Assembly (NCBI GenBank): GCA_018398815.1
Contig: CM031601.1
Span: 30,334,521 to 30,398,520, forward strand
Length of the DNA stretch: 64,000 bases
Reading direction: 5' to 3'
Origin: Conus ventricosus
Lineage: Eukaryota > Mollusca > Gastropoda > Neogastropoda > Conidae
Below, piece by piece: positions 1 through 10,960 of this stretch. The notes below the pieces were generated by a model. That model did no database searches and was not told the origin of the DNA. It saw nothing but the letters and a program-made list of their open reading frames with translations. Numbering within the stretch: the stretch's first letter is position 1; each line of letters starts with the position of its first letter. Position numbers and translations under genes: made by a program.

Positions 1-312
1 CTCATCTTCCTTCACCCCTGATCAACATGCTTTCTCTTTCACACTCTTCCCGCATACATGCAATACATGACACAAAGATGTTATATTGCGCTTTGGTCCA
101 CTCCACGAGGAGTGAAAATATAATTTGTCAGTTCTTCATATACCAGCATTAAACCCAGTGGGTATCTGGACAGGTACATATAATAGTGACCTGTAAACAT
201 CAGATTTCTTTTTATCTTGTAATTTCTTGACTTTATGTCCCATTCTTTCAAGTGTTTTTCTCTGATCACTTTGTTAAGTGAGGAGTTCAACGCATAAATT
301 CAAGCTTAGCTT

Positions 313-471
313 CAATTGGACAATACCTTTTGTTTGTCAGGTAACGGACTTCAACGATTAAACTCACCCATAGCTGCAAAAGGACAATACATTTGTTTGC
401 CAGGTAACTGAATTCAACATTTACATCAAAAAAGATTCAAAAGGACAATACCATTTGTTTGCCAGGTAACG
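313..471. repeat. Three spaced copies of a ~35-bp motif, period ~62 bp
   Basis: Three similar blocks occur near 313, 376 and 437. Each contains ggacaatacc/acatttgtttg followed by (c/t)caggtaac. The spacers differ, so this is an old degenerate tandem duplication. The rest of positions 1-700 shows no convincing gene; its short open frames lack recognisable domains. Confidence 0.6.
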
Positions 472-699
472 GCTAATAATCCAGTATTTCTTTCCATTTC
501 TGACCAGCGCTTTGCACCAATTTCTTTCCAACACTGCTGAAGGGGGTTAAAAACATCAATTCCCCTGGATCTGAACTTTGAGTTTGACTGAAGGGGGAAA
601 GCGCCATGAGACACTTCTTGCTCATTTGAGCATGAAGTGTTGACCCCCCAGTCATAACCGAAAGGTAGTGGACCTAAGCGCATTGACCGTCTAAATTAG

Positions 700-1690
700 G
701 ATTACGACATCATAAAATTAATAATAATAACGACAATTGCTATAGCACCTACCCTAACCATGTGGGCTGGTGGGCGCTTTACAAGTTTTAACAATCCAAC
801 AGCTAAAATTATAAACAGAAGCACACACACGCACCAAATTCTGCGTTCCCAGGTCATCAACATACGTACACCTACACGCACTTGCCCGCACCAAAATGCT
901 CGCGCGCGCACACACATCCACCGCGTACACACGCCCTGGAACATAATGTTGCCCACAAAAACATACTATATAATCAGTGAACAGCTCCTTTGTACATGAG
1001 CAGCTTGTACACATACATAATGTCTTGTGGGGGTGCATTGAACAGCTCCTTTGTACACGGGCAACTTGTACACATACATAATGTCTTGTGGGGGTTGCCC
1101 ATCTTTCTTGTTGCTTTTGCTGCGCCATTGTCCACCAGCATTGTCTGTTAGCCTCCATACAGGTCCGGGAGCCCCCAGGACCTTGTAGGGCGTCTTGGAC
1201 TGGGCCCACGATGCTGGTCTGCCCGTCTGCCGCCGCCTGTTGAGCCGGCGGTGCCATGAAGGCCGTTGTGGGTGTGGTGGCCACCTTTTTGTGCCGTGTC
1301 GGCCATCGTCGATGTGCTGGCCCTGGTTTTGCTGGTGGCACAGGGAGGGCCCTTGCGGGTGTGGTGTCGCCTGTTGTGCTGGCAGGGAAGGTGGGGCCAT
1401 CATGATGGTAGGCGTGTGGGGGATGTCACTGTTTGGCTGCATGACTGCTGATCTCCTGGGTGCGTGTGTTGCTGGGTCTGGCCGCTATGGCCTCACTTGC
1501 CTTCAATGTAGGCCGTCGGCATCTCTGTGGTCTTGTCTTTGGGACCTGTCAAACACCAATTCTTCCGACACGAAAAGGGCTTACCCTGTGTGTACTTGTA
1601 TTGCCCTGTTTAGACAGTGGGAATCAATCGATATGATAGTGTGGGGAAACAGTCATATCGTGGCTAAAATAACCTGCAAACACCCACGTG
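700..1690. other. GC-rich region, no gene recognised; contains a 61-bp tandem duplication
   Basis: Between 979 and about 1098 a unit beginning gaacagctcctttgtacatg occurs twice with a 61-bp period, ending in cataatgtcttgtggggg. From 1110 to 1500 the sequence is GC-rich and open in several frames on both strands. The predicted peptides are rich in Pro, Gln, Cys and Trp without a family signature, so I do not call a gene. CA-rich sequence lies at 820-940. Confidence 0.45.
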
Positions 1691-3850
1691 ATATCGCTGC
1701 CTTGCTGACAAATTTGATGAGGAACATGCGACACATAGTAATGGCTAACGCAGCAGAGGTCCCGGCTGATGAAGCCGCCTTGCTGGAAAACACGCATAGT
1801 TATATATAAAACATGCCAACACACAGCTGATGTAGCCACCTTGTGGAAAAATTGTTGAGAACATGCCAAAACATATTCACGGTTAATTGACAGTCACGGG
1901 GATGAGGAGGTCATGGCTAATATAGCCGCATTGCTGAGAAACCTGCAAGATCACAGCCGATGTAGGTGTATTGTGTAGAAAACATGGGTCACAGCTAATA
2001 CCGCCGCATTGCTGAGAACATGCAAGATCACCGCTGATGTAGGTGCATTGTGTAGCAAACATGGGTCATGGCTAATATAGCCGCATTGCTGAGAAACATG
2101 CAAGATCACAGCTGATGTAGCTGCATTGTGTAGAGAACATGGTCACGCTGATGTAGCCGCCTTGCTGAAAAACATGCAAAGTTATAAAAAATAAAAACAT
2201 GCCAACACACAGCTGATGTAGCCACCTTGCAGAAAAACTTGTTGAGAACCTGCAAAACATGTTTGCAGTTAATTGACAGTCTCAGGTGATAAAGAGGTCA
2301 CAGCTAATATAGCCACATTGCCGAGAGACATGCAAGATCACACCTGATATAGCTGCATTGTGTAGAGAAATAGCTGCATTGAGTAGAGAGCATGGGTCAC
2401 GATGATGTAGCCGCCTTGCTGAAACACATGCAAAGTGATAATAATATAAACATGGCAACACACAGCTGATGTAGCCGCATTGCAGAGAAATATGCAAGAT
2501 CACACCTGGTGTAGCTGCATTGAGTAGAGAACGTGGGTCACGCTAATAGAGCCGCATTGCAGAGAAACATGCAAGAGCACAGCCGATGTAGCTGCATTGA
2601 GTAGAAAACATGGGTCACGGCTAATATAGCTGCATTGCTGAGAAACATGCAAGGTCACAGCTGATGTAGCTGCATTGAGTAGAAAACAATATAGGGCACA
2701 ACTAATATAGCTGCATTGCGGAGAAACATGCAAGAACACAGCTGATGTAGCTGCACTGAGTTTAAAAGAAACATGCAAGGTCACAGCTGATGTAGCTGCA
2801 TTGAGTAGAAAACAATATAGGGCACAGCTAATATAGCTGCATTGGGGAGAACATGCAAGAGCACAGCTGATGTAGCTGCATTGAGTATAAAAACAATATA
2901 GGGCACAGCTAATATAGCTGCATTGCGGAGAACATGCAAGAGCACAGCTGATGTAGCTGCATTGAGTAGAAAACAAATATAGGGCACAGCTAATATAGCT
3001 GCATTGCGGAGAACATGCAAGAGCACAGCTGATGTAGCTGCATTGAGTAGAAAACAATATAGGGCACAGCTAATATAGCTGCATGTGGAGAAACATGCAA
3101 GAGCACAGCTGATGTAGCTGCATTGAGTAGAAAACAATATAGGGCACAGCTAATATAGCTGCATTGGGGAGAACATGCAAGAGCACAGCTGATGTAGCTG
3201 CATTGAGTAGAAAACAATATAGGGCACAGCTAATATAGCTGCATTGCGGAGAAACATGCAAGAACACAGCTGATGTAGCTGCACTGATTTAACAGAAACA
3301 TGCAAGGTCACAGCTGATGTAGCTGCATTGAGTAGAAAACAATATAGGGCACAGCTAATATAGCTGCATTGGGGAGAACATGCAAGAGCACAGCTGATGT
3401 AGCTGCATTGAGTAGAAAACAATATAGGGCACAGCTAATATAGCTGCATTGTGGAGAAACATGCAAGAGCACAGCTGATGTAGCTGCATTGAGTAGAAAA
3501 CAATATAGGGCACAGCTAATATAGCTGCATTGGGGAGAACATGCAAGAGCACAGCTGATGTAGCTGCATTGAGTAGAAAACAATATAGGGCACAGCTAAT
3601 ATAGCTGCATTGGGGAGAACATGCAAGAGCACAGCTGATGTAGCTGCATTGAGTATAAAACAATATAGGGCACAGCTAATATAGCTGCATTGCGGAGAAA
3701 CATGCAAGAGCACAGCTGATGTAGCTGCATTGAGTAGAAAACAATATAGGGCACAGCTAATATAGCTGCATTGCGGAGAACATGCAAGAGCACAGCTGAT
3801 GTAGCTGCATTGAGTAGAAAACAATATAGGGCACAGCTAATATAGCTGCA
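1690..3850. repeat. Satellite array, 80-81 bp dimeric unit, left block
   Basis: The unit is a dimer of two related ~40-bp monomers. One carries cacagctgatgtagctgcat followed by tgagtagaaaac. The other carries cacagctaatatagctgcat followed by tgcggagaaacatgcaag. From about 2700 to 3850 copies are nearly identical. From 1690 to 2600 they are more diverged, with gccgcattgctgag and gccaccttg variants. This gradient is expected of an array homogenised in its centre by unequal exchange. An 81-bp unit is a multiple of three, so long cysteine-rich open frames arise on the minus strand; they are not genes. The array resumes at 5853 after a transposon. Confidence 0.93.
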
Positions 3851-5852
3851 GTGACATCCCATTTGGTCTACTCCCATTTGGTCTACTCCCATTTCGTCTA
3901 CTTCCCATGTGGTCTACTCCCATTTCGTCTATTTCCATACTGACCACCATTCCCATTTCATCTACTTTTCCCTTTTTGACACAAAGTAGAGACACAAGTA
4001 CACACACAAAATGCCAGAGATATTTAGAATGTAGAATTTTATTTTAAAATAGTTTTAAAATAACATGTAGATTTAAAACAAAATATATACCTTACAGGCC
4101 ACATAACAGAGAAACTGATTCCATGAAATCAGCGATGCTCAGCTTCCCCTCAGTGAACTTGGTTTGCAGACGCTTGATCCTCCTGTTCATGCGCTGCCAC
4201 TTGGCTCGCTTCCTCACAGGGAGACCACCAGTCCGAAGTTGGAGAATCTTCACCTCGGATACCGCCGCCTCCTTTTTCAAGATTGCGACCAGCTGGTAGA
4301 TGTTGGGATGGTCACGACCAGCTAGACGGATGAGTCGGTTGTGCCATCCTTCCAGACGGTTGTTGGTGCGTCCCCTGAAGACTCCCAGTGGTTCCACTGG
4401 GCCACAGGGAAGTCTTTTCATCCAAGTCGAGGAGAAGTAGGCGATGAAGGCTTCGGCAGGGGAGAACCATCGGAGAGGTTGAGTCGCATGGTACTCCATG
4501 CGAGTCTGACGTTGGCTGGAGGAAGGAACGCCAGGGCAGCAGAGTGCTTCACGAGAGTGCGGAACTCCTGATTCTCCCTGTACAGAACCACATGACCACG
4601 AGTCTGTACCCACCGCCACAAGCACTGCGCAAAGTGGAAGAAGCACCCTTTGACATCACTACCAGGAAAGTGGAGGCGCACAGACTGCAGCAAAGCCCTC
4701 TCAAAGTCGACAAGGACGCGTGGAGGTTGGAGAGTGATGTTCAGGTCCTGTAGTGCTCCTTGATGATAGTGAAGAACATGTTGTACGTCTCCCTGGACTT
4801 GTTGGGAAGCAAGGCGTAGACTGCAGGAAACTGCTGCTCATCGATGATGATGTTGATGGTGAACAGTTGGTAGAAGAGACGCGGACAGACTCCGAAGGTT
4901 CCATCCATGTAGAGGCTCTCAGCAGTGGACAGCCGCTGAAGCATGGTGTCTGTGGCAAAATCAGTATTTTGTCACCAGCACCATCAGATCGTAGGAGGAA
5001 GCGCTGCCCTGATGCAGTCTGAGACCACTCTCCATCCAAGTTGACATCACTGCGTTCCTTCGGTAGGGAGGGTTATTCTTCAGGCGGTTACGGTAGAGCG
5101 AAGACTTCAGACTGGAGAAGGTGGGCAAGGTAGCGGCCACATCCGTAGCCTCTTCAGCCACTTGACCAAGGGCGTTGTTGTACAACTCAGGGATGGGTGC
5201 TGTCTTCTCCCTAACTTCCTTCTTGAGTTGCCCCTTAATCTTCTCCACCACGTTGTCGGCACGGTCTTCTGCATGGGTATGAGGCTTTCTGCTCTTGACT
5301 TCTTCTGCTTGAGTTGACACACTGCCTGGACAGGACCGGTCGTGGCATCTCCAGTAGATGCGTCCAGTGTTCTTGTCCTTCCTGTTGACTTGGTATCTGT
5401 AGCCCTCAAGTAGCGAAACACGGCCTCCGCGTTGAGTAGTTGTGAACTCCATGGTAGATTAGCAGGCTATGTATGACAGAGATCAGACTGACTCTTTTAT
5501 ACGCATCATGAGTAGCTATGTGTGAATTGCTTAACACTTGTCACTTTTTGGCAGATGTGATAGTGTTTCATGGTGTTACAGCAGCAGCTGAATAACAACT
5601 CAAGAGTTGTTAAGTGCTCAACACTTGCCACTTGTTGGCTAGGAATGGAAAGTGTGGTCATTCTTAAAAAAAAATCTTGCAATATTTGGTCTACAAAATA
5701 GGAGTAGACGAAATGGGAAATGATGTCATATGGTAGGCAGACGAAATGGGAGTAGACCAAATGGGAGTAGACCAAATGGGAATTTTTCTTTGCTACGAAA
5801 TGGGAATTTCTGAGTAGGCGAAATGGGAGTAGACCAAATGGGCATAAATCGC
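3851..5852 (-). mobile_element. MULE (Mutator-like) DNA transposon with FLYWCH-type transposase, inserted in the satellite
   Basis: The element interrupts the satellite. Both ends carry inverted iterations of a 15-bp module, CCCATTTGGTCTACT and variants such as CCCATTTCGTCTAC: about six at the left end (3858-3970) and about five, inverted, at the right end (5695-5842). The satellite hexamer gctgca occurs on both sides and may be the remains of the target duplication; a clean 9-bp duplication typical of MULEs is not visible. The transposase lies on the minus strand (4092-5452). About 250 bases beyond the transposase at 5460-5695 hold no further gene. Confidence 0.85.
4092..5452 (-). pseudogene. 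MULE transposase, FLYWCH zinc finger plus DDE domain, frame-broken
   Basis: The N-terminal piece (5452-4961) has a FLYWCH-type zinc finger: GYRYQVNRKDKNTGRIYWRC followed by a C and two H. Next (4944-4741) comes YMDGTFGVCPRLFYQLF, the MULE motif that includes the first catalytic Asp. Then LVDFERALLQSVRLHFP (~4720-4660) gives the second acidic motif, and GCFFHFAQCLWR (~4640) is the family's C-x-x-H signature. The C-terminal part (4400-4092) has RTNNRLEGWHNRL, the usual position of the catalytic Glu. Together they make roughly 450 residues, near the normal length for the family. At least two frame changes separate the pieces, so this copy is probably inactive, unless they are sequencing indels. 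Confidence 0.87.
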
Positions 5853-6660
5853 GCTGCATTGCGGAGAAACATGCAAGAGCACAGCTGATGTAGCTGCATT
5901 GAGCATAAAACAATATAGGGCACAGCTAATATAGCTGCATTGCGGAGAAACATGCAAGAGCACAGCTGATGTAGCTGCATTGAGTAGAAAACAATATAGG
6001 GCACAGCTAATATAGCTGCATTGCGGAGAAACATGCAAGAGCACAACTGATGTAGCTGCATTGAGTAGAAAACAATATAGGGCACAGCTAATATAGCTGC
6101 ATTGTGGAGAAACATGCAAGAGCACAGCTGATGTAGCTGCATTGATCATAAACAATATAGGGCACAGCTAATATAGCTGCATTGCGGAGAAACATGCAAG
6201 AGCACAGCTGATGTAGCTGCATTGAGTAGAAAACAATATAGGGCACAGCTAATATAGCTGCATTGCGGAGAAACATGCAAGGTCACAGCTGATGTAGCTG
6301 CATTGAGTAGAAAACAATATAGGGCACAGCTAATATAGCTGCATTGTGGAGAAACATGCAAGAGCACAGCTGATTAGCTGCATTGAGTGTAAAAGAAACA
6401 TGCAAGGTCAAAGCTGATGTAGCTGCATTGCTGAGAAACATGCAAGATCATAGCTGATGTGGCTGCATTGAGTAGAAGAAAACAGGGTAGAAAACATGGG
6501 TCAACCACGGGTCACAGTTAATATAGCTGCATTGCTGAGAAACATGCAAGATCACCGCTGGTGTAGCTGCAATGAGTAGAAAATATGCTGCATAAAGTCG
6601 AAAACATGGGTCAAGGTCACGGCTAACCTAGCCGCATTGCTGCAAAACATATCACTGATA
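5853..6660. repeat. Satellite array, right block
   Basis: The 80-81 bp dimer satellite continues after the MULE. Copies are near-identical from 5853 to about 6360 and progressively diverged from 6370 to 6660, with truncated units and substitutions such as gatgtggctgcattg. This mirrors the degenerate left edge of the array. Confidence 0.92.
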
Positions 6661-6886
6661 ATATCATGGCAATATCATGGCCACCTTGCTGAAAAACATG
6701 CACTGACAAACAAAACAAGAGGGACATGAAATAGCTACTTCTTGTAATCTGTAGTAATAGGACATCCTGGTCAGACCGATGAAGTACATAATAAAACGGC
6801 AACCGAAATAAAAAATCAGAGTCTGCCGTGAAAGTTCGCACAGAAAATGGCCTGCCGTGTTAACAGATGACGTATCCATCCTTCGC

Positions 6887-6925
<39 letters not shown>

Positions 6926-7100
6926 GATCTGGTTGTTGCAGTCTGGTTCAACTGTGTGCTGAGTAAGCAAAATAGTAAAAGCATGACCGAAAAGGGAACA
7001 ACAGCAAGCAACATGACATAAGTACTTGTGGTAATACTTAGTGTGAACACATCACTGCCCTGTGTAACTACTACTTTGTGTGCATTCAGTTTTACCTTGT
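6660..7100. other. No gene seen; poly-T tract
   Basis: The region between the satellite edge and the hydrolase-like pseudogene contains a T run (6890-6921) and otherwise ordinary AT-rich sequence. A minus-strand open frame crosses it only because the pseudogene frame runs on past its last conserved block. Confidence 0.4.
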
Positions 7101-7109
7101 ACTTTGTGC

Positions 7110-8135
7110 ATGCTACTATCAAGGCTCCTCTGATTGATTTGTAGAACTTGAATTGCCCCTGATTTGACAGATGCACGCCGTCACTCAGGAACGAGTGTCT
7201 TTTGGAGCTTCTGAGAGAAAAATATTCGAGGTGGTTCCATGATGTGATGTATGGGATTCCTTCAAATGCCGCGTGTTTGCTGGTGGAGTACTTGTTGCGT
7301 GCATGTGTTGAATTCTGTTGCTTCTCGCTGTGATAAAAAACCACATTTCCCGGATCGTTCAGCTTTGAATCTTGGCAACAACTGTCCGAACATGCTGATT
7401 ATCCATATGAAGACAGATTAAGGTACCTAAGGTTGCCATCCCTCAAAGCCAGAAGGATAAGAGGAGATCTGATCCAAACTTATATAAAAATTTCAATAAT
7501 CTAGATGATATTGATCAAGCATGTTTTTTTTTTTTTTTAATTTTTTTTTTAACCTGCACTAACCAACATAACCCTTAACAGTTGTGACAAAGTACAAATA
7601 CAGCAAGTTAATACCAATATAAGGAAACCTTTCTTCAGCCAGAGGATAGCACCAATTTGGAATAAACTAACTCCGAACATCAAACGTGCACCAAATATTA
7701 ACTCTTTTAAAAATCTTATCGATAAGCATGAAATAACAACTGACACCATGTTCGCCTTTGATGGTCGAAAATAAAAACTCGCCCCTAAATCTGAACCTGA
7801 ACCTGAACATGACGCGTTCCACCCCGAATCTACCTTTCAATAGAGAGGCCAAGATATCCATAGCTAAGTCATCATGTGTTGTCCCAAGCCAGAAATCGTT
7901 GCTTCCTATCTGAAGAAAGATGATGTTGGGTCGTTGTTTAAGCTTGTCCATTATGCCTGGAGAGTTTCGTTATCGTGCAGAAGGCCGTGTACCGTCAGTC
8001 CGGCTCTGCCGACTATCTCCACAGAGCAAGTGTCTTGCAACTTAAATTTGCGTTCCAACGCACATCATCTGCATCACAAATATGCTGAGCAAAACGTTTG
8101 ATGATGGGATGACCAAGTAACAAGGCATGAGGCAT
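7110..8135 (-). pseudogene. SGNH/GDSL-hydrolase-like protein, broken by frameshifts and a LINE insertion
   Basis: Minus-strand pieces line up in the order of the SGNH hydrolase fold. Block I is LLLGHPIIKRFAQHICDADD (about 8130-8070). A stretch VEIVGRAGLTVHGLL follows (~8000-7960). Block III is IIFLQIGSNDFW (~7925-7885). After a 410-bp LINE insertion come GQLLPRFKAE (~7385-7350) and block V SDGVHLSNQGQFKFYKSIRG (~7175-7115), with the Asp and His expected of the catalytic dyad. Block I reads GHP where the family has a nucleophilic Ser (GDS/GHS), so the catalytic Ser appears lost. Frames change near 8020, 7955 and 7345. Domains of this type occur in host genes and inside some retrotransposons (CR1 ORF1, Ngaro elements); which applies here cannot be decided. 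No start codon was assigned. Confidence 0.75.
7395..7804 (+). mobile_element. 5'-truncated LINE fragment (non-LTR retrotransposon C-terminus)
   Basis: Plus-strand translation gives YEDRLRYLRLPSLKARRIRG (7410-7470) and, further on, RKPFFSQRIAPIWNKL followed by APNINSFKNLIDKH (7622-7735), the usual C-terminal end of CR1/Jockey-group LINE reverse transcriptases, stopping at 7774. The 3' end is a short ctgaac repeat. The 7-bp sequence gaacatg flanks the insert at 7388-7394 and 7805-7811. Removing the insert and one copy of the duplication rejoins the hydrolase-like frame of the opposite strand (ERVMF to GQLLP). A frame interruption and a T-rich tract lie at 7525-7550. Confidence 0.8.
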
Positions 8136-8269
8136 GTTAGACACTGTGTAGACTGCATGGATGAGGATCTTACCTTGCAACTTATTTGAGAGAGCAGAGA
8201 ATTTTTTTCGGAGAGCAGAGAGTGCGTCTTCACTGCTAGCATGTTACTTTGAAAAGGAAGCGCTTTTGC

Positions 8270-8375
8270 GCATGCCCGAGCTGCATTAAGAATTTTGTCT
8301 TACCGGAAAATACCGGAATGATTTTTACGCATGCCTGGCCTGCTTTAAGAATTTTGTCTTACCAGAAAATATCGA
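8270..8375. repeat. Two tandem copies of a ~64-bp unit
   Basis: The block gcgcatgcc(c/t)g...ctg followed by ttaagaattttgtcttacc and (g/a)gaaaata occurs twice, around 8270-8312 and 8334-8376. It lies just outside the left end of the large inverted repeat. Function unknown. Confidence 0.6.
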
Positions 8376-8429
8376 ATAATCGCACTCCGCCACAAATTCC
8401 CTTATGTCCCATAAGAACTTATGTGAACA

Positions 8430-9413
8430 ACAAATAAAGTAATTTACTTACCATCTTGGTGGTGAAAATTGTTTAAAAATTTCCCTTTTTTTCAGCACTT
8501 TTGCACCTATCACATATGTATGCAGTAAGTGGTCCTTAGCAGCTCAGAAATGTTCTACATCACATTCTAGCACAGCTGGAGTCACTGAAGACACAGAAGA
8601 TATAATTTGGAATCACAAGCAGGTGGTGGAGAATGTGAACATACAAAAAAATGTGTCTTTGCGGGATGAAAAACAAAAAAAAAAGTTCACTGTGCACAAA
8701 ACACTGGTGATGCATCACTGGCAGTGTTCTTTTCTGGAGTGGAAAAGCTCATGGCAAGTGACATTGCATCCTGGGCACAGCTTCACACACAGTGGCAAAC
8801 CATGGACTGCAAGATGCTTGTTGTAGAGAATAGACCCCTGAATAAGAGTCAAGGTCAGAAGATGAAAAAGAAAACCCAGCTTCTTCCACCACTTCATGGT
8901 CTTCCTATTCAGGGGCATGTAGGCCATGAGCTGATCACTCATGTCTCCTCCTGCCATGTAGTCCTGTACTGCTGCTGGTTTCTGTCTCTCAGGGTGATGC
9001 CGTGTTGTGGGGCTCAACATGCTGGTTGGCAGCATCACTGTTGTCAGCACGTAGACAGGTTTTTTTGTCCTGCCACCTCAGCACACCAACATGACCTGCA
9101 GCCATACTCACAAAAATGATCATATGAGCTTTTCTTTTCTCTTTCTTATGTATCTGTGTATCCCATTGCTTGTAATGAACATTCATGTGTATGGATGCAT
9201 AGTTTAGTGGTTTTACAAGCTATAAAGTAGAACCAACCTGGAATTTTTATATTATATCAGCACCATAATACATTAATGACCTAAATTACTTTATATTTAA
9301 CAGTTACAAATCATGGATTTTTGCAATATAAATATAAGTGAAAATATGCCTGGAAGCACAAACATACCCATGCACAGAGTTACAAAACATGAACATGTGT
9401 AGCTGTTCTCTCT

Positions 9414-9468
<55 letters not shown>

Positions 9469-9477
9469 TCACACACA

Positions 9478-9515
<38 letters not shown>

Positions 9516-10398
9516 CACAAATACTCAGTACATATCATCATTAACTCAATTTGTTTATCCCTCCCTTCTCCCCCCCCCCCCCTCCTCCCTGCCCACCTCC
9601 CCTTCCCCTCTCCCCTATTAGTCTACTGATACATGAATAGATCACTGCAAAAAATATGCACTCAGTGTGTAAAACATACATGACACATTTACACACAGCA
9701 CAATAAATGTAGTAATAATCTGTCTTTACCCACCTCTGTGGAATGCATGGACAACTGAAAGAACTGCAAAGGCTGAGTGTTGACTGGCCAGTCGTTCAAT
9801 AAACCTGGTGCCTGTGAACGGATAATCGAGAGGAACAAATTGAACATTATCAGTTCAATCGTCGGTGAAAACAGCCCCCAAATCGTTGACTTCCTCCCCC
9901 ATTTCAGCAATCAGTATCCGAATCAAACACTTGTTGTTGAGGCCCATGTCCTGGCACAGTTTCGTCTGCTTCTTCACCACTATCAGCGCCCACTTCAGTG
10001 TCGGAATCCACGTCTGTCTCCCCACTGTAGGGGTTGAAATTCTCATCAGAAGAATCGCCGATGTCTTCTTTGACATCTGACCCTTCAGTCTGGATCAGTT
10101 CAAGTAACAATTCACCAGCCCTACTGTGTCGAAAGCTTCATTGTGACACCATCTTTTCAATCATGGAGCAGAGCTGACCGACAGTACTCTTTGGTGTTGT
10201 CGGCTAGCAAGCGAGCCATGCTACACACGCAGCGCAAGTGAATGAAAACTAAGGAATCATCTCCTTTCTTGAGTTTTGTACCCGATACGTCACTCGGACA
10301 GCTCACATTTTCAAAATCTGAATCTGTATATGCGGACATTGGTAGTGAACGCTTCGTCGTACGATGTCTGCATATGCGGACATTGGTAGCGAGTGAGT
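8430..10398 (-). mobile_element. piggyBac-type transposon relic, left-arm copy, 3' end missing
   Basis: The minus strand encodes, near 10110-9855, an acidic N-terminus (SSDENFNPYSGETDVDSDTE), and near 9100-8715 the C-terminal part of the piggyBac transposase (DDE_Tnp_1_7): LRWQDKK, then RQKPAAVQDYMAGGDMSDQL and KWWKKLGFLFHLLTLTLIQG. The D in GGDMSDQ sits where the third catalytic Asp is expected. The core with the first two Asp residues is absent and replaced by CA repeats and other non-coding sequence (9160-9850). At the outer end the TTAA target is mutated (gagtgagtataaaac). The other end of the element is not reached: homology to the right-arm copy stops at 8430. Confidence 0.85.
9418..9510. 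repeat. (CA)n microsatellite
   Basis: Long CA runs with short interruptions (tttcacacacacgt) lie inside the piggyBac relic. The matching tract on the right arm (39070-39215) is longer and differently interrupted. A C-rich tract follows at 9560-9620. Confidence 0.95.
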
Positions 10399-10556
10399 AT
10401 AAAACTTCTGTAAGTGCCAGTGATTGTGTTTTGGCTTCCGGGGCCCTTTTCTGGAACACATATTCATGCATAGCCATAAATACTCATTCACTCACTCACT
10501 CACTTATTTACTCGATCACTTTCACACACACAGAAACACATACAGACACAGACACA

Positions 10557-10594
<38 letters not shown>

Positions 10595-10608
10595 ACACAC
10601 ACACACAC

Positions 10609-10690
10609 ACATCCTGACAGACAATCTGTTGAGTGGCCAGGCTGTGGAGCCCATCTTTGACAGCAGCTTCCCTAGAGATCAGGAGTACAC
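10609..10690 (+). pseudogene. RNF213 exon fragment embedded in CA repeats (left arm)
   Basis: About 80 bp are nearly identical to the 3' part of the RNF213 exon at 14301-14450, from catcctgacagacaatctg to gatcaggagtacacaca, with two substitutions. The fragment lacks the exon's 5' half and its donor site, and (CA)n tracts start exactly at both ends, where the real exon has the short strings cacatcc and tacacacag. It reads as a duplicated, decaying exon copy and not as a usable exon. Confidence 0.85.
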
Positions 10691-10779
10691 ACATACACAC
10701 ACTCACATCCACAATGAAGGATAAACACTTACCCATGCACAAACACACTTTCACATTACCTTTCAATCTCTCTCTGTCT

Positions 10780-10859
10780 CACTCTCACTCTGGCTCTCTC
10801 TCTGTCTTTGTCTTTCTCTCTCTCTCTTTCTCTCTCTCACACACACACACACACATATG

Positions 10860-10910
<51 letters not shown>

Positions 10911-10916
10911 CATATA

Positions 10917-10947
<31 letters not shown>

Positions 10948-10960
10948 TACATTGAAGTGA
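10780..10960. repeat. Compound microsatellite (TC)n-(CA)n-(TG)n-(TA)n-(CA)n
   Basis: A run of ctctct, then cacaca, tgtgtg, tatata and cacaca tracts. The right arm has a shorter, simpler version around 37708-37745. Confidence 0.93.

Noticed and set aside
1195..1809. 204-codon plus-strand open frame and overlapping minus-strand frames in GC-rich DNA
   Set aside because: No domain, biased Cys/Trp/Gly composition and equally open overlapping frames. The end runs into satellite-like sequence.
2500..3892. Long cysteine-rich open frames on the minus strand (up to 185 codons)
   Set aside because: They are translations of the 80-81 bp satellite. An 81-bp unit preserves frame, overlapping frames are equally open, and no independent coding signal exists.
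1690..6660. CRISPR-like array
   Set aside because: The repeats are head-to-tail satellite units without unique spacers, and the context is eukaryotic.
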